Part shown: positions 37,785-45,875 of the stretch, in pieces
Position numbering within the stretch: position 1 is the first letter of the stretch
Layout of the letters: each line of letters begins with the position of its first letter
NCBI RefSeq assembly: GCF_009728935.1
Contig: NZ_CP034235.1
Location: 1,024,501-1,088,500, forward strand
Origin: Paenibacillus psychroresistens
GTDB taxonomy: Bacteria > Bacillota > Bacilli > Paenibacillales > NBRC-103111
Length of the DNA stretch: 64,000 nt
Reading direction: 5' to 3'
Position numbers and translations under genes: made by a program
Notes under the pieces: generated by a model
The model's database searches: none
Told to the model about the DNA's origin: nothing
The model's input: only the letters and a program-made list of their open reading frames with translations

Positions 37785-38612
37785 TTGAGGTCAATCGAAG
37801 AAGGTATGAAAGGCAAGGTAGCGATTATTACGGGTGCTTCCATGGGAATTGGCAAGGCATGTGTCGAAGCTTTTTGTTATGCGGGTGTGCATGTTGTTGC
37901 AGCGGCGCGAAGCAAGGATTTGGGCGAAAAGCTGGCTAAGGAATTGACTGAAAAAGGTGCTGGCAGCTGTGTATTTTTTGAATGCGATGTATCTAAGCAC
38001 GAAAACGTCAAGGCGTTGATTGACTTTACGGTTGCTCAATTTGGACGGATTGATGTGCTTGTAAACTGTGCCGGTTATTTCCCGCTGCAGCGTCCTGTGG
38101 ACGAAATTTCAGTTGAGGATTTCAATGATATTCTTGTGACTAATTTGACCGCTTATTATGCAGGTTGCAAATATGCTTTGCCTTATTTACGGACAGTGAA
38201 AGGCAATATCATCAACATTGGCAGCGTGCTTGGCACAACGGGCAATGAAGGATCGGCTGGCTATTGTGCAACCAAAGGTGCGATTACCACTATGACTAAA
38301 GCACTTGCAGTGGATGAAGCCAGACATGGCGTAAGGGTCAATGAGGTGAAGCCGGGACACATTTGTACGGAGATGTTCGAGCTGACAACAAGCCGTCAAA
38401 AAGACCCGGAAGCATTCCTAGCCTATTCCGAAACATTGCAATGGTTAGGGCGAGGCGGCTTGCCAGAAGAAATTGCTACTGTAGTGCTATTTCTTGCCAG
38501 CGACTGGGCTAGCTTTATTACGGGAACAGAAATTCTGGCAACCGGTGGTTATGAAATTGGTGAAGGTCCCAAGAAGCCTATTTTCCCTTGGACTACGATG
38601 GAAAAGAAATAG
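37785..38612 (+). CDS. SDR-family oxidoreductase
   Basis: TTG 37785 is preferred because AGGGGG ends 8 bases before it; an upstream ATG at 37767 overlaps the lactonase stop. The 275-residue protein has TGASMGIGKA, NCAG, NIGS and YCATK with the catalytic Tyr and Lys retained. AAARSKDLGEKL after the second strand suggests NADP(H). The serine motif (NIGS) and the C-terminal EGPKKPIFPW tail differ from the other SDRs here, so it probably acts on another intermediate. Confidence 0.84.
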   Translation: MRSIEEGMKGKVAIITGASMGIGKACVEAFCYAGVHVVAAARSKDLGEKLAKELTEKGAGSCVFFECDVSKHENVKALIDFTVAQFGRIDVLVNCAGYFPLQRPVDEISVEDFNDILVTNLTAYYAGCKYALPYLRTVKGNIINIGSVLGTTGNEGSAGYCATKGAITTMTKALAVDEARHGVRVNEVKPGHICTEMFELTTSRQKDPEAFLAYSETLQWLGRGGLPEEIATVVLFLASDWASFITGTEILATGGYEIGEGPKKPIFPWTTMEKK

Positions 38613-38685
38613 ACTGTTCATGTGTAAAAGTCGGCTGCGCCTGTAAACAGTATAGAAACATTCATGCAGTGAGGAAGTGTATCCA

Positions 38686-39666
38686 GTGAGAGAAATTACA
38701 ATGGCGCAAGCCTTGAATGAGGCGCTCCGCGAGGAAATGGTTCGAGACAGCCGGATTTTCCTAATGGGTGAGGATATCGGCGATTATGGCGGTATTTTTA
38801 AAGTAACCAAGGATCTAGCTGCACAGTTTGGCAAAGAAAGAGTGAGAGACACCCCGATTTCGGAATCGGGCTTTGTTGGTGCTGGTGTAGGCGCAGCAAT
38901 GACGGGGCTTATCCCGGTGATTGAAATCATGTGGATTGATTTTACATTGGTGGCGATGGATCAAATTCTTAACCAGGCCGCTAAGATGAAATATATGTCT
39001 GGCGGGCAGACCAGCGTTCCTATGGTTATCCGCACGCAAGGTGGCGGAGGACGCGGCAACGGGGCGCAGCATTCCCAGAGCTTAGAGACGCTTTTTGCCC
39101 ATATCCCAGGCATTAAGGTTGTTGTGCCTTCTACACCTTATGATGCCAAAGGATTACTAAAGGCTGCATTGCGGGAGAATGCTCCCGTGCTGTTTGTTGA
39201 GAACAAGATGCTGTACAACAAGAAAGGGCATGTTCCGGAAGAGGATTATGTGATTCCACTTGGAAAAGCAGACATTAAACGCAGTGGAACCGATGTCACT
39301 TTAATTAGCATTTCACGGATGGTGGACTATTCGTTGGAAGCCGCGCAAATTCTAGAGCAAGAAGGCATTTCAGCGGAGGTTATCGATTTAAGAACACTCG
39401 ATCCATTAGATACAGAAACCATTTTAATTTCTGTCCGCAAAACAATGCGAGCCGTTATTGTCCATGAAGCTCATCGTTCTTTTGGCTGGGGGGGCGAGGT
39501 AGTTGCCTTGATTCAAGAGGAAGCGTTTGACTACTTGGATGCGCCTATTCTTAGAGTCGCTACGCAGGATGTACCGATTCCGTTTAATCGAAATTTAGAG
39601 AAGCAGACTTTGCCGCAGGTTGCGGATATTGTAAATGCCGTTAAAAGCCAGTTCAAGGTTTATTAA
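38686..39666 (+). CDS. 2-Oxoacid/acetoin dehydrogenase-type E1 beta subunit
   Basis: The second GTG, 9 bases after GAGGAAG, gives a 326-residue protein beginning with the typical REITMAQALNEAL. Other family motifs are MGEDIGDYGG, RVRDTPISE, GGGGRGNGAQHSQSLE, RTLDPLDTET and the C-terminal RVATQDVPIPFN. It pairs with the E1 alpha encoded at 34822 to form the thiamine-diphosphate active site at their interface. The features fit AcoB/PdhB equally well. Confidence 0.9.
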   Translation: MREITMAQALNEALREEMVRDSRIFLMGEDIGDYGGIFKVTKDLAAQFGKERVRDTPISESGFVGAGVGAAMTGLIPVIEIMWIDFTLVAMDQILNQAAKMKYMSGGQTSVPMVIRTQGGGGRGNGAQHSQSLETLFAHIPGIKVVVPSTPYDAKGLLKAALRENAPVLFVENKMLYNKKGHVPEEDYVIPLGKADIKRSGTDVTLISISRMVDYSLEAAQILEQEGISAEVIDLRTLDPLDTETILISVRKTMRAVIVHEAHRSFGWGGEVVALIQEEAFDYLDAPILRVATQDVPIPFNRNLEKQTLPQVADIVNAVKSQFKVY

Positions 39667-39691
39667 TACTATTAACAAGGATGTGGAGTAA

Positions 39692-40156
39692 GTGATTATC
39701 GGGCATTTTCATACCGCTTTTACAGTTAGTGATATTGAGCGCTCCATCCAGTTTTATACGGAATTATTGGGCTTTGAGCTGGTCCATAAGCAGCGTCAAT
39801 CCAATGAATATACACGCAAATTTGTCGGCTATCCCGACGCAGATCTTTATGCAGCCATGCTGTCCGTTCCAGGTGTAGATCACGGGCGTTCCAAGCATTT
39901 ATTGGAATTGAACCAATATGTAACACCAGCAGGAGTTAAGCTAGACGTACAAACCTGCAATACAGGTGCAGCTCATTTGGCCTTTATTGTCGATGATATT
40001 CACAGCATGTATGCGTTTCTGGTTGAAAATGGAGTTCGATTTAAATCAGAACCAGTGGCCATTACGGCAGGACGCAATGAAGGCGGTTTTACTTGTTATT
40101 TTCTCGATCCGGATGGAATTACACTGGAGATTGTGCAACAGAGAGCTGGTTTATGA
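39692..40156 (+). CDS. VOC-family (glyoxalase/bleomycin-resistance fold) protein
   Basis: The 154-residue protein starts with GTG, five bases after GGAG. It has the paired beta-alpha-beta modules of the VOC fold. HTAFTVSDIERSIQFYTELL opens the first and AHLAFIVDDIHSMYAFL the second, and CYFLDPDGITLEIVQ supplies the last metal-binding Glu. Members include glyoxalase I, epimerases and ring-cleaving enzymes. It lies between E1 beta and E2, so it may isomerise or cleave the substrate or product of that complex. Confidence 0.8.
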   Translation: MIIGHFHTAFTVSDIERSIQFYTELLGFELVHKQRQSNEYTRKFVGYPDADLYAAMLSVPGVDHGRSKHLLELNQYVTPAGVKLDVQTCNTGAAHLAFIVDDIHSMYAFLVENGVRFKSEPVAITAGRNEGGFTCYFLDPDGITLEIVQQRAGL

Positions 40157-40193
40157 TTCGTGGAATAAGAATGCAGGCGGAGGTTGAAGCTTT

Positions 40194-41399
40194 ATGCAGG
40201 AGTCGATCCGTTTACCCAAAATGGAGCTTTCCATGGAGGAAGGAAGGATTCAGAAGTGGCTTGTTACAGCAGGAATATTTATAAAAAAAGGCGAGATTAT
40301 CGCGGAAATTGAGACAGATAAAGCAGTCGTAGAATTGGAAATGCCCCAAGACGGGAGCATTCTAAGCTTTATTGCCAAAGAAGGCGAGCTTGTTCCAGTT
40401 GGGTCTGCGATTGCAGAGCTAGCTTCAAATTCAGCAATCTCCAGTGAGGTAAATGCTGCATCTAGCAATGCCCAAACGGAGAAAGCTGCGACTCCCATTA
40501 TTACAGCAGCATTAAGTGAGCGAATTGCGATTTCGCCAGCAGCACGCAGACGTGCCAGAGAATTAGGTGTGGATTATACCAAACTCAAAGGGACAGGGCC
40601 GCGCGGCAGAATAGTTTTCCGTGATTTAGAGCTGGCAGGTCAAGCAGTAATGGCTGCAGTTCAACCAGAAACAGAGCTTAAATCCAATCTGCCAATAGCA
40701 GGCGGTCAACCGCTGTCCAAAATGAGAAGAACGATTGCTAAACGTTTGCTGGAAAGCGTCAATACGATTCCGCAATTTAGCATTAAGAAAAGTGTCGATG
40801 TTTCAAAAGCTTTAGAAATTAAACAAGTGATTCAAGGGAGCTTAGCCAAGAGTGGAATTAAGCTGACCTTCACCGATTTCCTGATTAGTGCAGTTGCCCA
40901 AGCATTGAATAAACATCGCAGCTTAAATGCTTCCTTTATTGGCAGTCCGTATGATGCGGATTGTTTTATTGTTGAGCACCCTGATGTGAATATCGGTTTA
41001 GCGGTATCCACAGATGCAGGTCTTGTAGTGCCTGTACTCCATAAGCCCGATGAATTGTCGATTGCATCAATTGCCAGGTTACGTATGTCAAAGATAGATA
41101 GTGTACGCAAGCAATCGTTAAAAGCAGAGGATTTGCAGGGCGGGACTTTTACCATTTCTAATCTGGGGATGCTTGATGTAGATGAATTTCAAGCGATTAT
41201 TAATCCTCCAGAGGCAGGTATCCTAGCAGTAGGCAGTATACGTCAAGCACCTGTGCTAATAGATGGAAAGCTAGAATTTCGACCGACCCTGATCTTAACA
41301 GGAACTTTTGATCATCGTGTCGTGGATGGAGCAGCAGCAGCAAGATTCATGCAAACTCTGTCCGAGCAGCTGCAATCAGACGAATGGATTTTAGTGTAA
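40194..41399 (+). CDS. Dihydrolipoamide acyltransferase (E2) of a 2-oxoacid dehydrogenase-type complex
   Basis: The 401-residue E2 has an N-terminal lipoyl domain (EIETDKAVVEL, lipoylated Lys) and a Ser/Ala/Thr linker. A peripheral-subunit-binding domain follows (ISPAARRRARELGVDY), then the catalytic trimer domain ending with FDHRVVDGA. It transfers the acyl group made by E1 to coenzyme A. No E3 (lipoamide dehydrogenase) gene is present in the window, so the complex must borrow one. The ribosome site is GGAGG about 10 bases upstream. Confidence 0.92.
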   Translation: MQESIRLPKMELSMEEGRIQKWLVTAGIFIKKGEIIAEIETDKAVVELEMPQDGSILSFIAKEGELVPVGSAIAELASNSAISSEVNAASSNAQTEKAATPIITAALSERIAISPAARRRARELGVDYTKLKGTGPRGRIVFRDLELAGQAVMAAVQPETELKSNLPIAGGQPLSKMRRTIAKRLLESVNTIPQFSIKKSVDVSKALEIKQVIQGSLAKSGIKLTFTDFLISAVAQALNKHRSLNASFIGSPYDADCFIVEHPDVNIGLAVSTDAGLVVPVLHKPDELSIASIARLRMSKIDSVRKQSLKAEDLQGGTFTISNLGMLDVDEFQAIINPPEAGILAVGSIRQAPVLIDGKLEFRPTLILTGTFDHRVVDGAAAARFMQTLSEQLQSDEWILV

Positions 41400-41412
41400 T
41401 GGAGGTTTGTAA

Positions 41413-42084
41413 ATGAGTCAGCAAGCTGAAACAGAATGGAAAGGCCGTATTGTGCTTGTTATTGGTGGTAATGAGGTAGGGACTGCAATCGCTGAAGGTT
41501 TTCGTAATCAAGGGGCAGAAGTAGCTATTATAAGTGATGCTGCGGATATGACGGATTTAGCCGTTATTACTTCAAAAGTGGATACTATCATAGCCCAATT
41601 TGGCCAAATCGATATCTTGGTCCATGCATGGGAAGTTTTCGCACAAGCATCTGCTTTAGAAATGCCTCCACAGCAATGGAAGGATATCGTGCAAGGCAAC
41701 ATAAAGAGCAAATTTCTCTATGCCAAAGAAGTAGGAAAACATATGCTGGAGCAAGAGCAAGGTAATATTATTTTTCTTTCCTCCATTTCAGGAATAGTAG
41801 CAGCACCAGGAGCAATTGCATTCGCTGCAAGTCAAGGAGCCATACACCAAATCGCAAGAACCTTAAGCGTTGAATGGGCAAAGCGTGGAATTCGGGTGAA
41901 TGCCATCGCTTCAACTTTGCCTGAAGGAACCATTAGCAACCCACGTATAGCGCAGGTTACACCACTGGAACGCATTCCCAAGGCGGAAGAGCTTGTAGGC
42001 ACTGTCTTGTATTTAGCTTCGAATGCCTCGCAAATGGTTACGGGACAGATTATTTCTGTGGATGGGGGGTATGTTGCCCAATGA
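41413..42084 (+). CDS. Degenerate SDR-fold protein lacking the catalytic Tyr and Lys
   Basis: The 223-residue protein has the SDR length and fold pattern (SSISG, EWAKRGIRVNAIA, VDGGYVAQ). The normal YxxxK active site reads FAASQ, so Tyr is Phe and Lys is Gln. The cofactor loop is IGGNEVGTA rather than TGxxxGIG, and the NNAG motif is VHAW. It overlaps the next, intact SDR gene by four bases. It may be a non-catalytic partner of that enzyme or an inactive relic still translated. The frame itself is undamaged, which argues for a retained role. Confidence 0.8.
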   Translation: MSQQAETEWKGRIVLVIGGNEVGTAIAEGFRNQGAEVAIISDAADMTDLAVITSKVDTIIAQFGQIDILVHAWEVFAQASALEMPPQQWKDIVQGNIKSKFLYAKEVGKHMLEQEQGNIIFLSSISGIVAAPGAIAFAASQGAIHQIARTLSVEWAKRGIRVNAIASTLPEGTISNPRIAQVTPLERIPKAEELVGTVLYLASNASQMVTGQIISVDGGYVAQ

Positions 42085-42881
42085 GCAAATTATTCGATCT
42101 TTCAGGTAAGGTGGCACTTGTTGTTGGTGCTGCAGGGATGCTTGGTGAAGCGCAGGCGCTTGGTTTGGCGATGGCTGGTGCTGATATTGTGTTAGCGGAC
42201 GTATTTCCGAAGAATACAGAGGCAACCATTGCTTCCATTCAAGAGCTTGGTCAACGTGCCATTTTTCTACAAGTAGATATTACATCACCTGAATCAGTTG
42301 AAGCTTTAACCCAAGCAGTATTAGCTGAATTTGGTAAAATTGATATTCTGATTAATTCCGCTGGAATTACCCATCGTTATCCAAGCGAAGAGTTCGACGA
42401 TCAGGTCTTTGATCGCATTCTCGATATCAATTTGAATGGTTTGTTCTATCTGTGCCAATCTGTCGGGAAAGTCATGAAAGCTCAAGGAGGCGGGCGGATT
42501 ATTAACATGGCATCCATATTCGCCTTCGCAGGCAATCCAGAATCGATTGCATACGCAGCAAGTAAGGGCGCTGTTGCACAGCTTACTCGTACTTTGGCCG
42601 TAGAATGGGCCGATCTTAATATTGCTGTAAACGGAATTGCTCCTTCCTGGTTTGAAACTCCAATGGGAACATTATCCGATAATATTGATAGTCTATATAA
42701 AGGTTCAACACGCAAGCCTACCAAAGAGGAATTATTCAATCGTACCATCGGCAAGGTTCCATTAAAGCGGATGGGACAGCCCCGAGAAATTGTTGGCGCG
42801 ACTGTTTTTCTGGCTTCTGACGAAGCCTCCATGGTAACGGGGCACTTGTTAGCTGTAGATGGCGGATATCTAGCTCAGTAA
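42081..42881 (+). CDS. SDR-family oxidoreductase
   Basis: The 266-residue short-chain dehydrogenase overlaps the degenerate SDR gene by ATGA and is probably translated by coupling. The cofactor motif is VGAAGMLGEA (variant of TGxxxGIG) with Asp after the second strand (LADVFP), favouring NAD+. NSAG, NMAS and YAASK keep the catalytic residues. A longer loop (DNIDSLYKGSTRKPTKEE) covers the substrate site. The C-terminal VDGGYLAQ nearly matches VDGGYVAQ of its neighbour, suggesting a tandem duplication with later decay of one copy. It closes the operon. Confidence 0.86.
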   Translation: MSKLFDLSGKVALVVGAAGMLGEAQALGLAMAGADIVLADVFPKNTEATIASIQELGQRAIFLQVDITSPESVEALTQAVLAEFGKIDILINSAGITHRYPSEEFDDQVFDRILDINLNGLFYLCQSVGKVMKAQGGGRIINMASIFAFAGNPESIAYAASKGAVAQLTRTLAVEWADLNIAVNGIAPSWFETPMGTLSDNIDSLYKGSTRKPTKEELFNRTIGKVPLKRMGQPREIVGATVFLASDEASMVTGHLLAVDGGYLAQ

Positions 42882-42890
42882 TTTGAATAA

Positions 42891-42930
42891 AATATTGGTA
42901 ATATTAACAAATTATTGATACCATAATATT
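42891..42930. promoter_or_regulatory. Candidate autoregulatory operator before the GntR gene
   Basis: AATATTGGTA and TACCATAATATT form inverted arms, with one bulged base, around an AT-rich centre. It lies 45-85 bases before the GntR-family start, where self-regulation is common. The sequence differs from the five-promoter repeat, although both have TTG/CAA half-sites. Confidence 0.45.
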
Positions 42931-42974
42931 ACAAAGCTTGTCGAAGTTTTGAATATTACAAGATGAGGTAACCT

Positions 42975-43673
42975 ATGAACAAATATGATGATCCATTAGC
43001 TAGAGCCTTGCAAACAAAGGAAATTGTCAAGCGCTTGCGCACTGATATTATTCTTGGTAAATATAGACCTGGATCCAGGTTGATAGAAGCTACTATTGCA
43101 ACGCAAATGGGAATTAGTCGTGCACCGATTCGAACCTCCTTGCAAATGCTGGCTCAAGAGGGATTAGTGTTAAACTTATCGAATGGTGGTACAGAAGTAG
43201 TCGGATTTTCGATCAAGCATTTTATTGATTTGTTTGATTTGCGGTTAATGCTGGAAAAGAAGGCATTGGAAATGATAATTAGCAGCTCAACCTTTAACTA
43301 CAGACCTATTTTCGATATTATGGAAACCTTTGATGCCTATAGAAAGCAAACGACTGATAAAGAGATCACCAGCGCAGAAACCTCGTTTCTCGATATGCAG
43401 TTTCATCGCAGTATTATTAATATGCTAGAGAATAATCCTCTACTTGTTGCCTGGAATTCAATGGCGAACGTATTACAAGCTATTCTGGAAATTACCAACA
43501 TGACGAGTGCTAACTTTGAAGAATTTTACAACGATCATAAGAGATTGGCTGATCTTGTGATTCAGAAGAACCCCAAGTGTGTGGATGAGCTAGTTGCTCA
43601 TATTTCGAAATGTAAGGACATTATCGTTTATAGAATGGAAAAGATCTACACAAGCAATGAAATAAGTGAATAA
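42975..43673 (+). CDS. GntR-family (FCD-type) transcriptional regulator
   Basis: The 232-residue regulator has an N-terminal winged helix (RLRTDIILGKYRPGSRLIEA, ATQMGISRAPIRTSLQML) and an all-helical C-terminal ligand domain of the FCD type (DLRLMLEKKALEMI, DMQFHRSIINML with the metal-binding His). Such proteins sense organic or sugar acids. It follows the oxidoreductase operon and is the best local candidate to bind the ACAAT-N8-ATTGT repeats, since FadR-type sites often contain TTGTATAC. That link is inference. Confidence 0.88.
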   Translation: MNKYDDPLARALQTKEIVKRLRTDIILGKYRPGSRLIEATIATQMGISRAPIRTSLQMLAQEGLVLNLSNGGTEVVGFSIKHFIDLFDLRLMLEKKALEMIISSSTFNYRPIFDIMETFDAYRKQTTDKEITSAETSFLDMQFHRSIINMLENNPLLVAWNSMANVLQAILEITNMTSANFEEFYNDHKRLADLVIQKNPKCVDELVAHISKCKDIIVYRMEKIYTSNEISE

Positions 43674-43702
43674 TAGACAAAGGGTTATAGGAGGCTTGTC
43701 TA

Positions 43703-44671
43703 ATGCCACAAAACGATTTACCCTATGATCAATTAATCGATTATAAACCTGAGTTGACTAAAGAACCGGATTTTCAATTGTTCTGGGATAAACTGAAGCT
43801 GGAGTCCTCACAAAAGCCTTTACAAGCAAAGCTGACTGAAATGCAATACCCGTATAAAGACATAAAAATTTACCGCATTCAATATGCTGGCTTGGACAAT
43901 ACCCCCATTCAAGGCTGGTATCTGGTTCCTAAACGAGCATCATCTGTAGAGCCTTTGCCTGTAATGGTCCGCTATCATGGCTATACGGGCGTAGATCGCG
44001 GATATCCCCATCAATTTATGTATTGGTGTGCATTAGGCATAGCTGTCCTATCGATTGATATTCGCGGTCAGGCGGGAGAAACGCCAGATTATGTCGTTTA
44101 TGCAGATGGTAATGTTCCAGGCTGGATGACAAAAGGGATTCTAAATCCACAAACGTACTATTACAAGCAAGTATTTATCGACTGCTTGCGGGCTATTGAT
44201 TTTGTCGCTGAGCGTCCAGAAATAGATGCTTCTAGAATTGCTGTTTATGGTGAAAGTCAAGGTGGGGGACTTGCCTTGGCAGCAGCAGCCTTGGATGCAA
44301 GACCCAAAATTGTGCTGAGCATATTCCCGTTTCTTAGCCATTTCAAACGTTCGATGGAGCTGCAAATAGAATCACCTTATAAGGAAATTTTCCAATGGTT
44401 TATGCATTTTGATCCTGCTCGCAGTAAAGAAGCTCAAATTCATCGAACATTAAGCTATTTTGACGCGATGAATATGGCATCACTAGTAACTGCTCGTACA
44501 TTTTTGGGGATTACCCTGCAAGATACTTGCTGTGCTCCTTCCGCTAGCTTTGCTGCTTATAACCATATTTGCGGAGAAAAGCAGCTCGAGGTTTATCCCG
44601 ATTACGGGCATGTTGGCGGTATTCCGCGTTTTCAGGAGTCCATGATGCAATTCATTGATACATATTTGTAA
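43703..44671 (+). CDS. CE7-family acetyl esterase (acetyl-xylan/cephalosporin C deacetylase)
   Basis: The 322-residue alpha/beta-hydrolase has the family's size and motifs: RGQAGE, the nucleophile Ser in GESQGG, Asp in LQDTCCAPS and His in YGHVGG. CE7 enzymes are cytoplasmic hexamers that remove acetyl groups from imported short oligosaccharides or sugars. It starts 29 bases after the GntR gene with GGAGG and is probably in the same transcript. It suggests that the glycan used by this region is acetylated. Confidence 0.9.
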   Translation: MPQNDLPYDQLIDYKPELTKEPDFQLFWDKLKLESSQKPLQAKLTEMQYPYKDIKIYRIQYAGLDNTPIQGWYLVPKRASSVEPLPVMVRYHGYTGVDRGYPHQFMYWCALGIAVLSIDIRGQAGETPDYVVYADGNVPGWMTKGILNPQTYYYKQVFIDCLRAIDFVAERPEIDASRIAVYGESQGGGLALAAAALDARPKIVLSIFPFLSHFKRSMELQIESPYKEIFQWFMHFDPARSKEAQIHRTLSYFDAMNMASLVTARTFLGITLQDTCCAPSASFAAYNHICGEKQLEVYPDYGHVGGIPRFQESMMQFIDTYL

Positions 44672-44714
44672 AAACCAATTGCCAAAGAATGATTGCCATT
44701 CTAAGATAGTTTGT

Positions 44715-44744
44715 ACTAAGATGAGAGTTGAATTACATCTTAGT
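44715..44744. promoter_or_regulatory. Inverted repeat upstream of the NUDIX gene
   Basis: ACTAAGATG and CATCTTAGT form a perfect 9-base inverted repeat with a 12-base centre, ending 16 bases before the start codon. It could be an operator or a leader hairpin affecting the ribosome site; the sequence does not decide. Confidence 0.4.
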
Positions 44745-44760
44745 TAGGGAGTGTTGCAGA

Positions 44761-45318
44761 ATGAGTATTAATTTTTGTTCAAAGTGTGGAAGTACGGTAG
44801 AGGTTCGTTCCATTGGCGGGGCAGATCGTTTGGCCTGTACTTCATGTGATTATATATATTGGGGAAATTATAGTATAGGTGTTGGAGCGCTAATCATAAA
44901 AGAGGGTAAAATACTGCTTGTTAGACGCGCTCAAGAACCTGGCAAAGGCTATTGGACTAATCCAGGCGGGTATATTGAACAACAGGAACCCATAGAAGAA
45001 ACCATTGTTCGCGAGGTACTTGAAGAAGCAGGTATTCATGCCAAGGTTACAGGAATTATTGCCGTGAGAGACCAGCCCCGTGAAATCCATAATTTATATA
45101 TAGCCTTTGAGATGGAGTATCTGTCTGGCGAACCTATACCGGATGATGAAGAAGTCGATGAAGCAGGTTTCTTTACGCTTGAGGAAACAGAATCTATGAA
45201 TGTAGCAGGTTTTACTAAATGGTTGCTAGATGTTGCTTTCCAAGCCGAGGGAAAAGGTTTGATTAAGGAACCTCTTGCGATTAAAGCTTTAGAGAGATAT
45301 GGGTTGTTCCGAGTTTAA
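44761..45318 (+). CDS. NUDIX hydrolase with zinc ribbon
   Basis: ATG 44761 gives 185 residues starting directly with a zinc ribbon (FCSKCG...CTSCDY); the in-frame ATG at 44728 has no ribosome site. The Nudix box reads GYIEQQE, seven residues, REVLEEAGI, complete with its metal-binding glutamates. Zinc-ribbon Nudix proteins hydrolyse NADH, ADP-ribose or other nucleoside diphosphates. It is not obviously tied to the sugar operons. Confidence 0.87.
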   Translation: MSINFCSKCGSTVEVRSIGGADRLACTSCDYIYWGNYSIGVGALIIKEGKILLVRRAQEPGKGYWTNPGGYIEQQEPIEETIVREVLEEAGIHAKVTGIIAVRDQPREIHNLYIAFEMEYLSGEPIPDDEEVDEAGFFTLEETESMNVAGFTKWLLDVAFQAEGKGLIKEPLAIKALERYGLFRV

Positions 45319-45322
45319 GCAT

Positions 45323-45781
45323 TTATTTGATTCTTCTGAGCTCAGCAATATCAGCCTCGTGAGTGATCGAACGGAAGGAAAGTCTTTCTAAGATTTTTTG
45401 TTGATCTTGCTGCATGAGCAGCATGATCTGTTGATTTTCTTTGAGTTGCGAAACATCGCCTTTTATATATTTAACATCTTCCTTAACCTCTTTCATGTCC
45501 GTCTTAACTTCTTTCATATCCGTCTGTAATTCTTCTATACAACTGCTATTAGTTGCAACCGACTTAATTAAAGAAACAATCATATCTTCATGTTGGCCAA
45601 GCCTAGAAAACATCCGTTCGAAGTTCTTGTCATGGTCGTCATGTCGAGCAAGTAAAAGCTCGAATTTCTTATCTTGCAGTTCAAATCTCTTATCCTGCTG
45701 TTCGAATTTCTTATCGTGCTGATCGAATCTTTTATCATGTTCTTCAAGCTTAGCAATAATTAAATCTAATTTCTTATTCAT
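45323..45781 (-). CDS. Heptad-repeat coiled-coil protein
   Basis: The 152-residue protein follows AAAGGAG. Residues 14-50 repeat a seven-residue unit of the form HDKRFDQ, HDKKFEQ, QDKRFEL, QDKKFEL. Further heptads with the unit MKEVKTD follow later. The whole chain is predicted to be one long coiled coil without membrane segments or known catalytic motifs. Similar short repeat proteins occur in Bacillus and Paenibacillus as hypothetical proteins. The function is unknown. Confidence 0.75.
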   Translation of the reverse strand: MNKKLDLIIAKLEEHDKRFDQHDKKFEQQDKRFELQDKKFELLLARHDDHDKNFERMFSRLGQHEDMIVSLIKSVATNSSCIEELQTDMKEVKTDMKEVKEDVKYIKGDVSQLKENQQIMLLMQQDQQKILERLSFRSITHEADIAELRRIK

Positions 45782-45875
45782 AAAAGTTACTCCTTTTAAT
45801 TCTTATAGTATTGATTATACCATGTGCCTTTCGCTTAATTCCATTGGAAATTGTTAAGTCAAAGCAATCATATCG

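Noticed and set aside
42891..42930. A sixth copy of the spacer-embedded promoter repeat before the GntR gene
   Set aside because: TTGATA and ACAAA fragments are present, but the 17-base arrangement and TATACT box are not; it was listed as a different inverted repeat.
30926..44671. Reading the oxidoreductase operon as a sulfoquinovose or Entner-Doudoroff-type pathway
   Set aside because: A GH31 sulfoquinovosidase, an IlvD/Edd dehydratase and a KDG-type aldolase gene are all missing.
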